Shown: positions 18,026 through 26,164 of the stretch, piece by piece
Numbering within the stretch: position 1 is the first letter of the stretch
How the letters are laid out: each line of letters begins with the position of its first letter
DNA from: Vreelandella neptunia
GTDB lineage: Bacteria > Pseudomonadota > Gammaproteobacteria > Pseudomonadales > Halomonadaceae
Assembly (NCBI RefSeq): GCF_022489065.1
Contig: NZ_JAKVTW010000017.1
Span: 1 to 64,000 of the forward strand
Length of the DNA: 64,000 nt
Direction: 5' to 3'
Position numbers and translations under genes: made by a program
Notes under the pieces: model-generated
Seen by the model: the letters and a program-made list of their open reading frames with translations, nothing else
What the model was told of the DNA's origin: nothing
The model's database searches: none

Positions 18026-18739
18026 ATGAATTTGATTCTGCTTGATCCCAGCGACCTCACCGATGAAGGTCATGTTTGCATTACCGACCCACGTCGCCTG
18101 ACACATTTACGCGATATCCATCGCGCAGCCCCTGGCGACCTGCTAACCGTCGGTGTGCAGGGCGGCGCTATGGGTAAAGCGCTGTTAAAAGAACTCTCCG
18201 GGGAGCGTGCCTATTTCCAACTAGAAACGCTTGCAGAGCCACCGCCGCCCGCGCTTCCCGTACACTTAGTATTAGCCCTGCCCCGCCCTCGAATGTTAGC
18301 GCGTACGTTAGAGCACGTAACAGCGCTGGGCGTGAAAGAGATTACTCTTTTACATACCAAACGGGTGGAAAAAAGCTATTGGCAATCCCCCGAGTTACGC
18401 ACAGATAAAATTCATCAGCATCTAATATTAGGTTTAGAGCAAGCGCGCGATACACAACTTCCCACGGTTACCCAGAGCAAAGGCTTTCGCCCTTTTCTAG
18501 AACAGCAACTTCCTGGCTTACTTAGCCAACGACGTGGACTGGTAGCCCACCCAGGCATGCCTAACGCTTGCCCAAGAAATATCAGTGAACCCACCTTACT
18601 ATTGGTAGGGCCAGAGGGCGGCTTTATTCCTTGGGAAGTGGAGCAATTGCTGGCGGCTGGCTGTGAAGGTATGCACCTTGGTCAGCGCATATTACGGGTT
18701 GAAACAGCCGTGACGGCACTGCTGTCACGGCTGTTTTAA
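18026..18739 (+). CDS. rsmE: 16S rRNA m3U1498 methyltransferase RsmE
   Basis: SPOUT-fold methyltransferase of 237 aa, modifying U1498 in the 16S rRNA decoding centre with SAM. The knot motif LLVGPEGGFIPWEVE and LGQRILRVETAVTALLSRLF are visible, and the N-terminal PUA-like domain begins about residue 18. Normal length. The last 12 codons coincide with the stem-loop terminator of the gene (18702-18737). Confidence 0.95.
   Translation: MNLILLDPSDLTDEGHVCITDPRRLTHLRDIHRAAPGDLLTVGVQGGAMGKALLKELSGERAYFQLETLAEPPPPALPVHLVLALPRPRMLARTLEHVTALGVKEITLLHTKRVEKSYWQSPELRTDKIHQHLILGLEQARDTQLPTVTQSKGFRPFLEQQLPGLLSQRRGLVAHPGMPNACPRNISEPTLLLVGPEGGFIPWEVEQLLAAGCEGMHLGQRILRVETAVTALLSRLF
18702..18737 (+). terminator. 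Terminator embedded in the 3' end of rsmE
   Basis: AAACAGCCGTGAC (18702-18714) and GTCACGGCTGTTT (18724-18736) are perfect complements around a 9-base loop, with TTTT at the base. The stem lies inside the last codons; the stop TAA is at 18737-18739. Confidence 0.8.
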
Positions 18740-18795
18740 ACATCTACTAACGTGAGCTGTACGAATTTGCCCTATATGAACGTGTTATTTACACA

Positions 18796-19350
18796 CTAGG
18801 ACTGATCATCTTCCGGGTCGTGGGGAACAACGGTCGCGTTTTCTCCACAATCAGGATCTTGTAAAAACGTGTTGCGCACATCAAGCAAGCCTAGGTGGCT
18901 AATCGTCCGGCGACCCAGCAGTAACGGGTATATCATCTCTTCCCGATCACGCAGGCTGAATTGCTCTTCATAAATGGTGTCACCCATACACACTTCCATC
19001 AACACGACTGGGCGCTCGTCGCGACCACCTGCGCCGCGCACGGTCTGCTCACGATATAGCGGCCGCTCAATTTGATCACTGAAGGTCTCACCGCTCTCCT
19101 GATCTTCGAGTTTCAGTCGAAAGCGTACCCACTCTTCATCATCTTGTTCAAACAGCTCAATATCCCGCGCATCCAGTGAAGACGTTAATGCGCCGCTATC
19201 CAGCTTGGCTTTCACTTCAATATCCCAGGGCTGCAGAGTCGCTTTTTCAACCCAGCCAAATACCTGATCGTCATTGGCCATTGCCACAGAGGTAGAGAGT
19301 AGAGCCCCTATCATTGCAATGCCTAGTAACTTTTTGCCCATCAATTGCAT
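18796..19350 (-). CDS. Periplasmic retropepsin-like 'ATP-dependent zinc protease' family protein
   Basis: Protein of 184 aa with an N-terminal signal peptide (LLGIAMIGALLSTSVAMA, cut near residue 26). The core of residues 28-165 carries KLDSGALTSSLDA, where DSGA is the aspartic-protease-like motif, and PLLLGRRTISHLGLLDVRNTF. Despite the family name it shows neither an ATPase nor a zinc motif. It is convergent with rsmE and 33 bp downstream of the lytic transglycosylase. The ATG at 19350 has AAGGA seven bases before it. Confidence 0.8.
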   Translation of the reverse strand: MQLMGKKLLGIAMIGALLSTSVAMANDDQVFGWVEKATLQPWDIEVKAKLDSGALTSSLDARDIELFEQDDEEWVRFRLKLEDQESGETFSDQIERPLYREQTVRGAGGRDERPVVLMEVCMGDTIYEEQFSLRDREEMIYPLLLGRRTISHLGLLDVRNTFLQDPDCGENATVVPHDPEDDQS

Positions 19351-19383
19351 AGCATCATCCTTGGTAAATTTAATTCGACCTGA

Positions 19384-20652
19384 TCACTCCAAACGACGGC
19401 GTAACTGCTCAAGCAACTCTTGTGTTGCAAAGCCATCAGGTATTAACCCTTGATCTCGCTGGAAGTTCCGCAAACCCTGGCGTGTGTTGGGGCCCATTAC
19501 GCCATCAGCGCCACCCACAGAGTAACCTGCCCGATTTAGGCCCCGTTGAAGCTCTTGAACATCATCACGCGTCAGGGCTTGCTGGTCCCGCGGCCATGCA
19601 TGCTGAATACCATCACGCCCGGCGATCGCATCCCCCAGGGTTGCGACGGCCAAAGCATAACTGGTGGCATTGTTATAGCGTAAAATGGCGCGGAAATTTG
19701 CCCCCGCCAGGAAGGCAGGGCCATCAGCGCCAGCCGGGATAATGATGGCTGCGCTATCAAAGTTAGGCAATTCGCCCTGCAGCGCTTGAACACCTTGACC
19801 GCGCCACTCAGCGCTGCTGCGTCGCTCGGTCTGAGCGTAATCGAACCCTTCGGGCAACCGTACTTCAACACCCCAAGGCTGCCCAGCTTGCCAGCCAGCC
19901 CGGTCAAGATAGTTAGCAGTTGAGGCCATTACATCTGGAATGCTGCCCCAAATATCGCGTCGGCCATCGCCATCACCATCCACCGCGTAAGCTTCAAAAC
20001 TACTAGGAATAAACTGAGTATGCCCCATCGCCCCAGCCCAGGAGCCTTTCATCTGCTCGGCGGCGATATCACCCTCATCAATAATACGCAGGGCAGCGAG
20101 TAATTCACCACGGGCAAAGTCGCGACGTCGGCCATCATAAGCCAGCGTGGCGAGAGACTCTAAAGTTGAGAAATCACCAAAGTTGCTGCCGTAGTTACTC
20201 TCAATTCCCCAAATAGCGACAATAATTTCGGCAGGCACGCCAAAGCGCTGCTGCATTTCTAGCGCTGTATCGCGGTGGGCAGCAAACGTTTCACGCCCGG
20301 TGTTAATGCGAGTAGAAGAAACCGCCGTATCCAGGTACTCCCAGATAGGCCGAACAAATTCGGGCTGATAACCGTCGAGCTCAATTACGCGCTCGCGAAA
20401 GCGTACGCCATCCAGTGCACTGCTCAGCGTCGCTTCGCTAATACCCTGGTTCGCTGCATACTGACGAAACTCTTGTAACCACTGCTGAAAGTTCGCATAG
20501 CTGACTTCAGTGGCCGCCTGAGCATCCACCTCGGACATTAGCTGGGGATTCGCTAGCGTCACGCTCGCTGCAAAAGGCGTGCTTAACGCGGCTAATAGAG
20601 AAACGCACAATAATGGGCGGTAACGCCAACCGGTAGAGAGATTACGAGACAT
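19384..20652 (-). CDS. Lytic murein transglycosylase (MltB family) with C-terminal peptidoglycan-binding domain
   Basis: Exported muramidase of 422 aa. After a signal peptide (through about residue 35, no lipobox Cys) comes an SLT domain with the catalytic Glu in IWGIESNYG, with MGHTQFIPSSFEAYAVDGDGD behind it and DIWGSIPDVMASTANYL. The last 70 residues are a PG_binding_1 domain (VQELQRGLNRAGYSVGGADG, QGLRNFQRDQGL). This layout fits the MltB-like periplasmic forms found with a peptidoglycan-binding tail. Role: opening murein during growth and division. Confidence 0.93.
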   Translation of the reverse strand: MSRNLSTGWRYRPLLCVSLLAALSTPFAASVTLANPQLMSEVDAQAATEVSYANFQQWLQEFRQYAANQGISEATLSSALDGVRFRERVIELDGYQPEFVRPIWEYLDTAVSSTRINTGRETFAAHRDTALEMQQRFGVPAEIIVAIWGIESNYGSNFGDFSTLESLATLAYDGRRRDFARGELLAALRIIDEGDIAAEQMKGSWAGAMGHTQFIPSSFEAYAVDGDGDGRRDIWGSIPDVMASTANYLDRAGWQAGQPWGVEVRLPEGFDYAQTERRSSAEWRGQGVQALQGELPNFDSAAIIIPAGADGPAFLAGANFRAILRYNNATSYALAVATLGDAIAGRDGIQHAWPRDQQALTRDDVQELQRGLNRAGYSVGGADGVMGPNTRQGLRNFQRDQGLIPDGFATQELLEQLRRRLE

Positions 20653-20744
20653 TATTTATATCCTTAGGCAGTCCTTGGCATGCCTGGGATGATGGCCTAG
20701 AAAAGTGAGAGTTACCAGCCTTCACCGCAGCTCAGAGATGAAGC

Positions 20745-22190
20745 TTACTTTGTAATACTGGCGATCACGGTAGGCTCATCGGGCTCAACCGCCTCCTGGC
20801 AAGGAATCAGCCACCGCTCCCACTGTTCGGGCACAACACAGGGTGCCTCAAAGGCCAAGGGATCTGCCCGCCATGGTTGATGGCGCGCTAAACCGTGGGG
20901 GAGCTTTTCAAGCTTTTTTAGCCAATGAGCAACATAGAGCCCCTGGGGATCATAATGGCCCGCCTGTTTTAGCACGTTAAAATAGCGATCCTGTCGAGGA
21001 TCTCGCCCAACCCCGGCAATATAACGCCAGTTTCCCCAGTTACTGGCGACATCGTAATCAATCAAGCAGTGCTCAAACCATAAAGCACCCAATCGCCAAT
21101 CGACCTTCAAGTCTTTAACCAAAAAACTGGCCACGTTCTGTCTGGCACGGTTTGATAGCCACCCAGTGTGGCGAAGCTCCAGCATTGCCGCATCTACAAA
21201 GGGCAGCCCTGTAACGCCGTTGCGCCAAGCATCGAACGCATCGCACGGTGTAGCAGGCGGTCCAGCCCCATACATCTTGGCCCCTTCCTGCTCAGCGGCA
21301 AGGATAAAATACTCACGCCAGAGTAGTTCGAAGGTAATCCAATAGCTCGATTCATTACTCCCGTGCTTCGCCTCCCACGCCTTTACTGCATCGTTAACTT
21401 GCCGTGCCGACAGACAGCCGCGGGCTAACCAAGGTGAAACACGGGTTGAGAAATTAGCGCCGAGCAAACCGTTACGCGTTTTTTTATACGTTTCACCTCC
21501 TCGCTGGCTCCATAAATAATGCTTCAGCCGGGCATGTGCCGCTGACTCACCTCCCCTAAATATATAACCTTGGCGGGCATCGGGCTCCCAAGTGGCGCTC
21601 TGCTCGCATACGGCTTTTAAAGGCGGAAAGCCTCTGGGCGCTTCGGGCCAGGGAGGCAAAGTAACGGGGGCACAGCGACTACTCGGAATCACGCACGCTT
21701 GCTCGACGCTGCGCCTAAAGGCTGAGAAGCTTTCAGGTAGCGCTTCACACCCAAATGGCAAAGAGTGGCGCTCAAAGAGGCGACCACTCTCCTGGCAATC
21801 TAAGCTCATTTCGCTTGGAAGCCCTTGCGCAACAGCTTGAATATGAGTCGACTCTTCTACCCCCGGATGGCCGGCAACGCGCACCTGTCGTACATTCAGT
21901 GATGAGGCTAGCTCAAGCACCACCTTGCTTGGCTTGCCAATACGCACCAGTAGGTCGCTACCACGCTGCAAAAGCTCTCCTCGCAACTCCATTAAGCTTT
22001 GCCATAAAAAACGCAAGCGGGCTGACCCAATCCGCGGAGTCGTCTCCCCATCGATGAGCGGCACCAACCACTGCTCGTCTAAAACATACAGGCACAATAG
22101 GTAGCTAGGAGGAGAAGTAAAATGTAGAAGCGGGTTATCAGCTATGCGCAGATCGTCTTGAAGCCAGACAATATCAATCGTGCTGTTCAT
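20745..22190 (-). CDS. Cryptochrome DASH / photolyase-family flavoprotein
   Basis: FAD protein of 481 aa. The N-terminal alpha/beta domain begins MNSTIDIVWLQDDLRIADN; the helical FAD domain carries ETYKKTRNGLLGANFSTRVS, PWLARGCLSARQ, NRARQNVASFLVKDLKVDWR and DYDVASNWGNWRY. The YKKTRNGLLG motif is characteristic of DASH cryptochromes, which repair pyrimidine dimers in single-stranded DNA and may signal light. A DUF2256 gene lies directly upstream on the same strand. No photolyase ligand check of FAD contacts was possible beyond motif inspection. Confidence 0.9.
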   Translation of the reverse strand: MNSTIDIVWLQDDLRIADNPLLHFTSPPSYLLCLYVLDEQWLVPLIDGETTPRIGSARLRFLWQSLMELRGELLQRGSDLLVRIGKPSKVVLELASSLNVRQVRVAGHPGVEESTHIQAVAQGLPSEMSLDCQESGRLFERHSLPFGCEALPESFSAFRRSVEQACVIPSSRCAPVTLPPWPEAPRGFPPLKAVCEQSATWEPDARQGYIFRGGESAAHARLKHYLWSQRGGETYKKTRNGLLGANFSTRVSPWLARGCLSARQVNDAVKAWEAKHGSNESSYWITFELLWREYFILAAEQEGAKMYGAGPPATPCDAFDAWRNGVTGLPFVDAAMLELRHTGWLSNRARQNVASFLVKDLKVDWRLGALWFEHCLIDYDVASNWGNWRYIAGVGRDPRQDRYFNVLKQAGHYDPQGLYVAHWLKKLEKLPHGLARHQPWRADPLAFEAPCVVPEQWERWLIPCQEAVEPDEPTVIASITK

Positions 22191-22291
22191 GCTTGTGCCT
22201 CCTTGGGTGCTGTTATGCTCGGCACGTTGATGCTGGGTACTTTCATATTAAGTGCTTTGATTCACCTGATTGAGCACCTTGAAGAAAAGTG

Positions 22292-22432
22292 CTATGACTG
22301 CTTAGCTCCACGACGGCACCGCTCGCTGCAGTAACGCACTTCGTCCCAGCAGCGCGCCCATTTCTTTCTCCACGTAAACGGCCGATGGCACTGAACGCAC
22401 TTTTTCTGGGGCAGATGCTGCTTGCGTCGCAT
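22292..22432 (-). CDS. DUF2256 small zinc-ribbon-like protein upstream of cry-DASH
   Basis: A 46-aa protein that would escape most ORF callers. It begins [20 protein letters not shown] and continues with [20 protein letters not shown], giving Cys at positions 12, 15, 28, 35 and 39 in a CxxC...CxxxC arrangement that looks like a zinc ribbon. Such proteins are commonly found next to photolyase/cryptochrome genes, as here, but their function is not established. The ATG at 22432 has no clear Shine-Dalgarno site; an in-frame GTG six bases upstream is an alternative. About 100 bp separate it from cry-DASH. Confidence 0.85.
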   Translation of the reverse strand: MRRKQHLPQKKCVQCHRPFTWRKKWARCWDEVRYCSERCRRGAKQS

Positions 22433-22495
22433 AGTCACGTTTGTTCACGGTTATTGCAGGGCTAGACGTAAAACATGAACACATTATCTTATACA

Positions 22496-22510
22496 GTACA
22501 ATTATTGTAC
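22496..22510. promoter_or_regulatory. 15-bp palindrome in the DUF2256/cry-DASH promoter
   Basis: GTACAAT-T-ATTGTAC is perfect, about 64 bp upstream of the DUF2256 start. On the minus strand it is followed by TGTATAAGATAAT, which can act as -10 box. Candidate operator for a light- or stress-responsive regulator; I know no binding data for it. Confidence 0.5.
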
Positions 22511-22570
22511 ATAATTTGTTTTTACTAGCATGTATAAATAAATGCCGAATTCCCCCAAATGCTGGGCAGC

Positions 22571-22592
22571 AAAAAGCCACCCGTAGGTGGCT
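22571..22592 (-). terminator. Terminator of the Mrp operon
   Basis: AGCCACC and GGTGGCT form a 7-bp stem with a CGTA loop (22575-22592). On the minus strand a T5 run follows. It lies 38 bases after the mnhG stop. Confidence 0.85.
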
Positions 22593-22629
22593 CAAAAGTG
22601 GCTTCATTTAGCTTAACAATGCCCTCGAC

Positions 22630-23034
22630 TTAGTCGGGATCGGTCTCCCTCGGCTGGCGTTTAGCATTTTCCTGCGTCTCTAGGCCACTTTTTAATTCAT
22701 GAGTTAACGGATCATAATTTGGGCGTAGCTCATCCTTTACCGTGCCGCTCCAAAGCTTGGAGCCAACAAAATAACCGGCACGACCAATAACGTGGGCAGC
22801 GACCGGGGCAGTCATCAAAATAAAGACAATGATGGCAAACGAGCGGGCAACGATGCCTACTTCGGCAAAGTGCATAGCGGCGGCCAACATAATTAAGATA
22901 ACGCCTAACGCTGCAGCTTTAGTAGTGGCATGCATGCGTGTTAGCAAATCAGGGAGCCGCAGCAACCCCACGGAAGCGAGCAGCATAAATAGCGCGCCAC
23001 CAATAATTAGCGTGCCCTTAATGAAATCAATCAT
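22630..23034 (-). CDS. mnhG: Mrp/Mnh Na+/H+ antiporter subunit G
   Basis: Membrane subunit of 134 aa from the multi-component cation/proton antiporter. It has three hydrophobic segments (FIKGTLIIGGALFMLLASVGLLR; ALGVILIMLAAAMHF; SFAIIVFILMTAPVAAHVIGRAGY) and the LPDLLTRMHATTKAAALG motif, followed by a 40-residue polar tail. The ORF is open to 23073, but the ATG at 23034 has GGGGAGG before it and overlaps the mnhF end by 8 bp. Last gene of the operon. Confidence 0.92.
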   Translation of the reverse strand: MIDFIKGTLIIGGALFMLLASVGLLRLPDLLTRMHATTKAAALGVILIMLAAAMHFAEVGIVARSFAIIVFILMTAPVAAHVIGRAGYFVGSKLWSGTVKDELRPNYDPLTHELKSGLETQENAKRQPRETDPD

Positions 23035-23296
23035 CCCGTGGGCCTCCCCTTTCCAAAAAGCGTGCAAACGCAATCGCCGCTAAAAACCCCATCAAAGCGA
23101 TCACAATGGCGGCATCAAGGAAGCTAGCAACGTTTGATTTAATCGCGTAAACCCCCACCAACCCCACCACCGTGGTAGAAAACAGCTCTAAAGCAACCAC
23201 GCGATCAGGTAAGCTTGGCCCGCGTACCACGCGAACAAAGGTAAGAATAAGCGCCAAACTCATGATGACTTGGCTAATAAGAATAACAGTATCCAT
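23027..23296 (-). CDS. mnhF: Mrp/Mnh Na+/H+ antiporter subunit F
   Basis: Three-helix membrane subunit of 89 aa: MDTVILISQVIMSLALILTF, then VRGPSLPDRVVALE (the conserved basic/Pro-rich loop) and AAIVIALMGFLAAIAFARF. The reading frames overlap the mnhE stop by one base and the mnhG start by 8 bp, consistent with coupled translation. Normal length for the family. Confidence 0.92.
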   Translation of the reverse strand: MDTVILISQVIMSLALILTFVRVVRGPSLPDRVVALELFSTTVVGLVGVYAIKSNVASFLDAAIVIALMGFLAAIAFARFLERGGPRDD

Positions 23297-23769
23297 TAGC
23301 GAAATAGCTCCAAGGCCCGGTGCTCCATCTCTTTTAAATTACGCCGTAACTCCTCTTCGTTATCTAAAAACATCGCATGGATATACAACACCTTACGGTC
23401 ATCAGACACGTCCAGACTTAGCGTTCCTGGCGTCAGTGAAATGAGATTGGCCACCATGGTGATTTCCATTTCGGTGCGGGCAGAAAGCGGCATTGCAATC
23501 ACGCCAGGCTTCATGTGCCAAGGCGGGGTCAAAATATCGAATGCGACACGTAAATTAGCCTGAATCAGCTCTTTCAGAAAAAAACCAATAAAACCAATAA
23601 ACCGGGGTACGCGAGCGGGATACCCTTTCAGAGAGTCGAGCTGAGGCTCAATCAAGACAAGCGTGATATAGCCAAAAATTAAGCCAACAAGAAGATTCAG
23701 CCCGGTGAAATCACCGCTTAATAACACCCATGCCAAGCCTAACAGCAGGTTCCAAATAGCACCGGTCAT
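23296..23769 (-). CDS. mnhE: Mrp/Mnh Na+/H+ antiporter subunit E
   Basis: Membrane subunit of 157 aa. Two or three hydrophobic helices lie in the first 55 residues, followed by a soluble part with the family motif ANLISLTPGTLSLDVSDD. It starts four bases inside the mnhD end and ends in the mnhF start. E subunits are needed for assembly of the complex. Confidence 0.92.
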   Translation of the reverse strand: MTGAIWNLLLGLAWVLLSGDFTGLNLLVGLIFGYITLVLIEPQLDSLKGYPARVPRFIGFIGFFLKELIQANLRVAFDILTPPWHMKPGVIAMPLSARTEMEITMVANLISLTPGTLSLDVSDDRKVLYIHAMFLDNEEELRRNLKEMEHRALELFR

Positions 23770-25370
23770 GGCGTCTCCCCCTCGGCATCAGCCGTAGACT
23801 CTTCTTCTGCCGCTGCAGACGATTCGAGTAATACATCTTCGGCACTGGCTGAAGCCCCCAGCACTGCTTCGATATACCCGCGAGGCTCAAGCAGCTGATC
23901 GCCAATGCCTGTCATCACCCACATGATCGGTTCTGCAAACACACCAATCAGTAGCGATGTAAACGCTAGCACTATCACCGGCAAATACATCATCCACAGG
24001 CTGGGTTTTAACAAACGCCCATCATCTCCTGTCGGCGTAGCTGTTTCAGGCACCAGGTTATCTTCCGGTAGTGATTTCCAGAAAACTTCATTCCAAATTT
24101 TCACCATGGAGTAGAGCGTTAGCAACCCCACTGCCAGCGCAATACCAGTGGCCACATAAGCTTCAACCTCAAGGCCTGCACGCACAATCACGAACTTGGC
24201 AAAAAAGCCTGATAAGGGCGGTATACCGGCCAATGAGAAAGCAGAGATAAAGAAGGCAATGGCCAACCAAGGGCGCTCACGATAAAGCCCACCCATTTTT
24301 TTAAGCTGATAGGTCCCCTGCAACCGATGGGTAATGCCACTAATTAAGAAGAGATTGGTTTTCACCACCATGTTGTGCACGATCGCAAACACGCCACCGG
24401 CAATCGCCAACGGCGTATAGAGCGCTAAGCCTAAAATCATGTAGCCAATTTGGCTGACAATATGAAACGACAAAATGCGTCTAAATTCATACTGAGCGGC
24501 CGCCCCTAGCACGCCCGTAACCATGGTAAATACTGCGCCCCAGAGCATAATGTCCTGAAGATAGCCCATGGTTTGATCAAACATCAGCGTGAAAACACGG
24601 AACATCGCATAAACGCCAACTTTGGTGAGCAGCCCGGCAAAGAGTGCTGAAACAGCCACCGGCGGCGTGTGGTAGGACGCAGGCAGCCAAAAGAACAGTG
24701 GAAAGGCCGCCGCCTTGATCCCGAAAGCCACCATAAACATGACCGCCAACACTTCGACCATGCCCGTGTGCTCAGCCTCATCCATGCGCAGCGCAATGTC
24801 GGCCATGTTGAGCGTGCCCACCATCCCGTAAAGCAGGCCCACCGCTGTCAGAAAAATAACCGATGCCAATAGATTCAGAGTGACATACTTAATCGCGCCT
24901 TCCATTTGCGCACGTTCGCCGCCCAGAATCAGCAGCGCAAAAGAAGCGACCAGCATTACCTCAAACCAAACGTAGAGGTTGAAGATATCACCGGTCAAAA
25001 ATGCACCGGTTACCCCGGCAAGCAGGAGATGCATTAATGGGTAATAGCCAAATTTTTCATGACCACGACCCGTCGTCGCCAACGAATAAATACCCATCGC
25101 CAAGCCGATAATGGCCGTCATTAACACCATCACTGCACTTAGCAAGTCGGCAATTAATGTGATCCCAAACGGGGCTGGCCAACTGCCCATCTGCATGGTG
25201 ACATAGCCATCTGACAACGTGGATACAAACAGCCATAGGCTAACAATTAGCAGTGCTACATTACCTGCCACCGCCACAAAGCGCTGCATGGGGCGAGAGC
25301 GCCAAAATAGCAAGGAGATTGCCCCTGACAGCAAGGGCAGGAGAACGGGAAGAGCAACTTCAGGCCTCAC
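23766..25370 (-). CDS. mnhD: Mrp/Mnh Na+/H+ antiporter subunit D
   Basis: Proton-translocating subunit of 534 aa, homologous to complex I ND2/4/5 proteins. About 14 membrane segments, including the antiporter core [22 protein letters not shown], the [19 protein letters not shown] stretch (conserved Lys) and [14 protein letters not shown]. The C-terminus is acidic and Ala/Glu-rich ([12 protein letters not shown]), longer than usual. It overlaps mnhC by four bases. Confidence 0.94.
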   Translation of the reverse strand: MRPEVALPVLLPLLSGAISLLFWRSRPMQRFVAVAGNVALLIVSLWLFVSTLSDGYVTMQMGSWPAPFGITLIADLLSAVMVLMTAIIGLAMGIYSLATTGRGHEKFGYYPLMHLLLAGVTGAFLTGDIFNLYVWFEVMLVASFALLILGGERAQMEGAIKYVTLNLLASVIFLTAVGLLYGMVGTLNMADIALRMDEAEHTGMVEVLAVMFMVAFGIKAAAFPLFFWLPASYHTPPVAVSALFAGLLTKVGVYAMFRVFTLMFDQTMGYLQDIMLWGAVFTMVTGVLGAAAQYEFRRILSFHIVSQIGYMILGLALYTPLAIAGGVFAIVHNMVVKTNLFLISGITHRLQGTYQLKKMGGLYRERPWLAIAFFISAFSLAGIPPLSGFFAKFVIVRAGLEVEAYVATGIALAVGLLTLYSMVKIWNEVFWKSLPEDNLVPETATPTGDDGRLLKPSLWMMYLPVIVLAFTSLLIGVFAEPIMWVMTGIGDQLLEPRGYIEAVLGASASAEDVLLESSAAAEEESTADAEGETP

Positions 25371-25714
25371 GTATCAGTATCCTTCATCTTATCGAGATCA
25401 TCGGCCTTAACGACTTCATAGGCGCGTCGAATCAATACCACCGCAAACGCCAGCACCCCAAAAGCGATGACAATCGCGGTCAATACAACCGCTTGGGGCA
25501 AGGGGTCGGCTACGCCACTGGGCGGCTGCATCATGCCTTCCGGTATTAGCGGAGGCGCTCCGCGGGTCATGCCTGCCGTGGTAAAAATAAGTAAGTTGGC
25601 AGCGTTGGATAGAAGCATCAAACCAATCACCAGTTTGACGATAGAGCGACGCAGCATCATGAAAATGGCCGTCGCATAAAGCAGGCCAATCGCCACCGCC
25701 ATTAAGGGTTCCAT
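25367..25714 (-). CDS. mnhC: Mrp/Mnh Na+/H+ antiporter subunit C
   Basis: NuoK-like subunit of 115 aa with three helices: [38 protein letters not shown] and [23 protein letters not shown]. The [14 protein letters not shown] stretch is the family signature. It lies 18 bp after mnhB and overlaps mnhD by four bases. Confidence 0.93.
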   Translation of the reverse strand: MEPLMAVAIGLLYATAIFMMLRRSIVKLVIGLMLLSNAANLLIFTTAGMTRGAPPLIPEGMMQPPSGVADPLPQAVVLTAIVIAFGVLAFAVVLIRRAYEVVKADDLDKMKDTDT

Positions 25715-25732
25715 ACTGAGCCTCCTATTAAC

Positions 25733-26164
25733 TCACGGTTCATCCTTGTCGACCTCCATCAGCGTCATCACCATTCCCGTAACAGAGCCCAGTACGGCAA
25801 AGTAAACACCGATATCAAAAATCAGCGGGGTAGATGCTTTAAAGTCGATGATGGGAATAGTCCACCACTGGGCGGTCAAAAATGGCTGGCCCATAAACCA
25901 CGCAGGCACCACTGAGATCATTCCCAACAATAAGCCGATACCGATTAAGTCGCGGGGGTCGACCATCCGCAGCACCTCTTTAGTCGCGCTCACCCCAAAG
26001 GCAAACAGATAGAGCGTAAACGCCCCCGCCGCCACTAAGCCAGCAATGAAACCACCGCCCGGTTCGTCATGCCCTCTTAACAGCAAGAAGACAGAGAACA
26101 GTAGCTGCAGCGGCATTAGAAAGCGTGCCGCCGTATTTAGAATAATCGTGCCTGACTTAACCAT
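25733..26164 (-). CDS. mnhB: Mrp/Mnh Na+/H+ antiporter subunit B
   Basis: Membrane subunit of 143 aa. The defining motif is [32 protein letters not shown], followed by two further helices. It overlaps the mnhA stop by eight bases. The C-terminal domain of mnhA also resembles this protein, as is usual in the mnhA/B pair. Confidence 0.93.
   Translation of the reverse strand: MVKSGTIILNTAARFLMPLQLLFSVFLLLRGHDEPGGGFIAGLVAAGAFTLYLFAFGVSATKEVLRMVDPRDLIGIGLLLGMISVVPAWFMGQPFLTAQWWTIPIIDFKASTPLIFDIGVYFAVLGSVTGMVMTLMEVDKDEP

Noticed and set aside
22187..22246. Possible 19-aa leader peptide (MKVPSINVPS...) overlapping the cry-DASH start as ATGA
   Set aside because: No ribosome binding site at its ATG and no homologue recognised; might be chance.
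22302..22607. 101-aa open frame on the minus strand (MKPLLSHLRV...)
   Set aside because: It covers the Mrp terminator and lies out of frame with the DUF2256 gene, which has a recognisable family; it has no family resemblance of its own.
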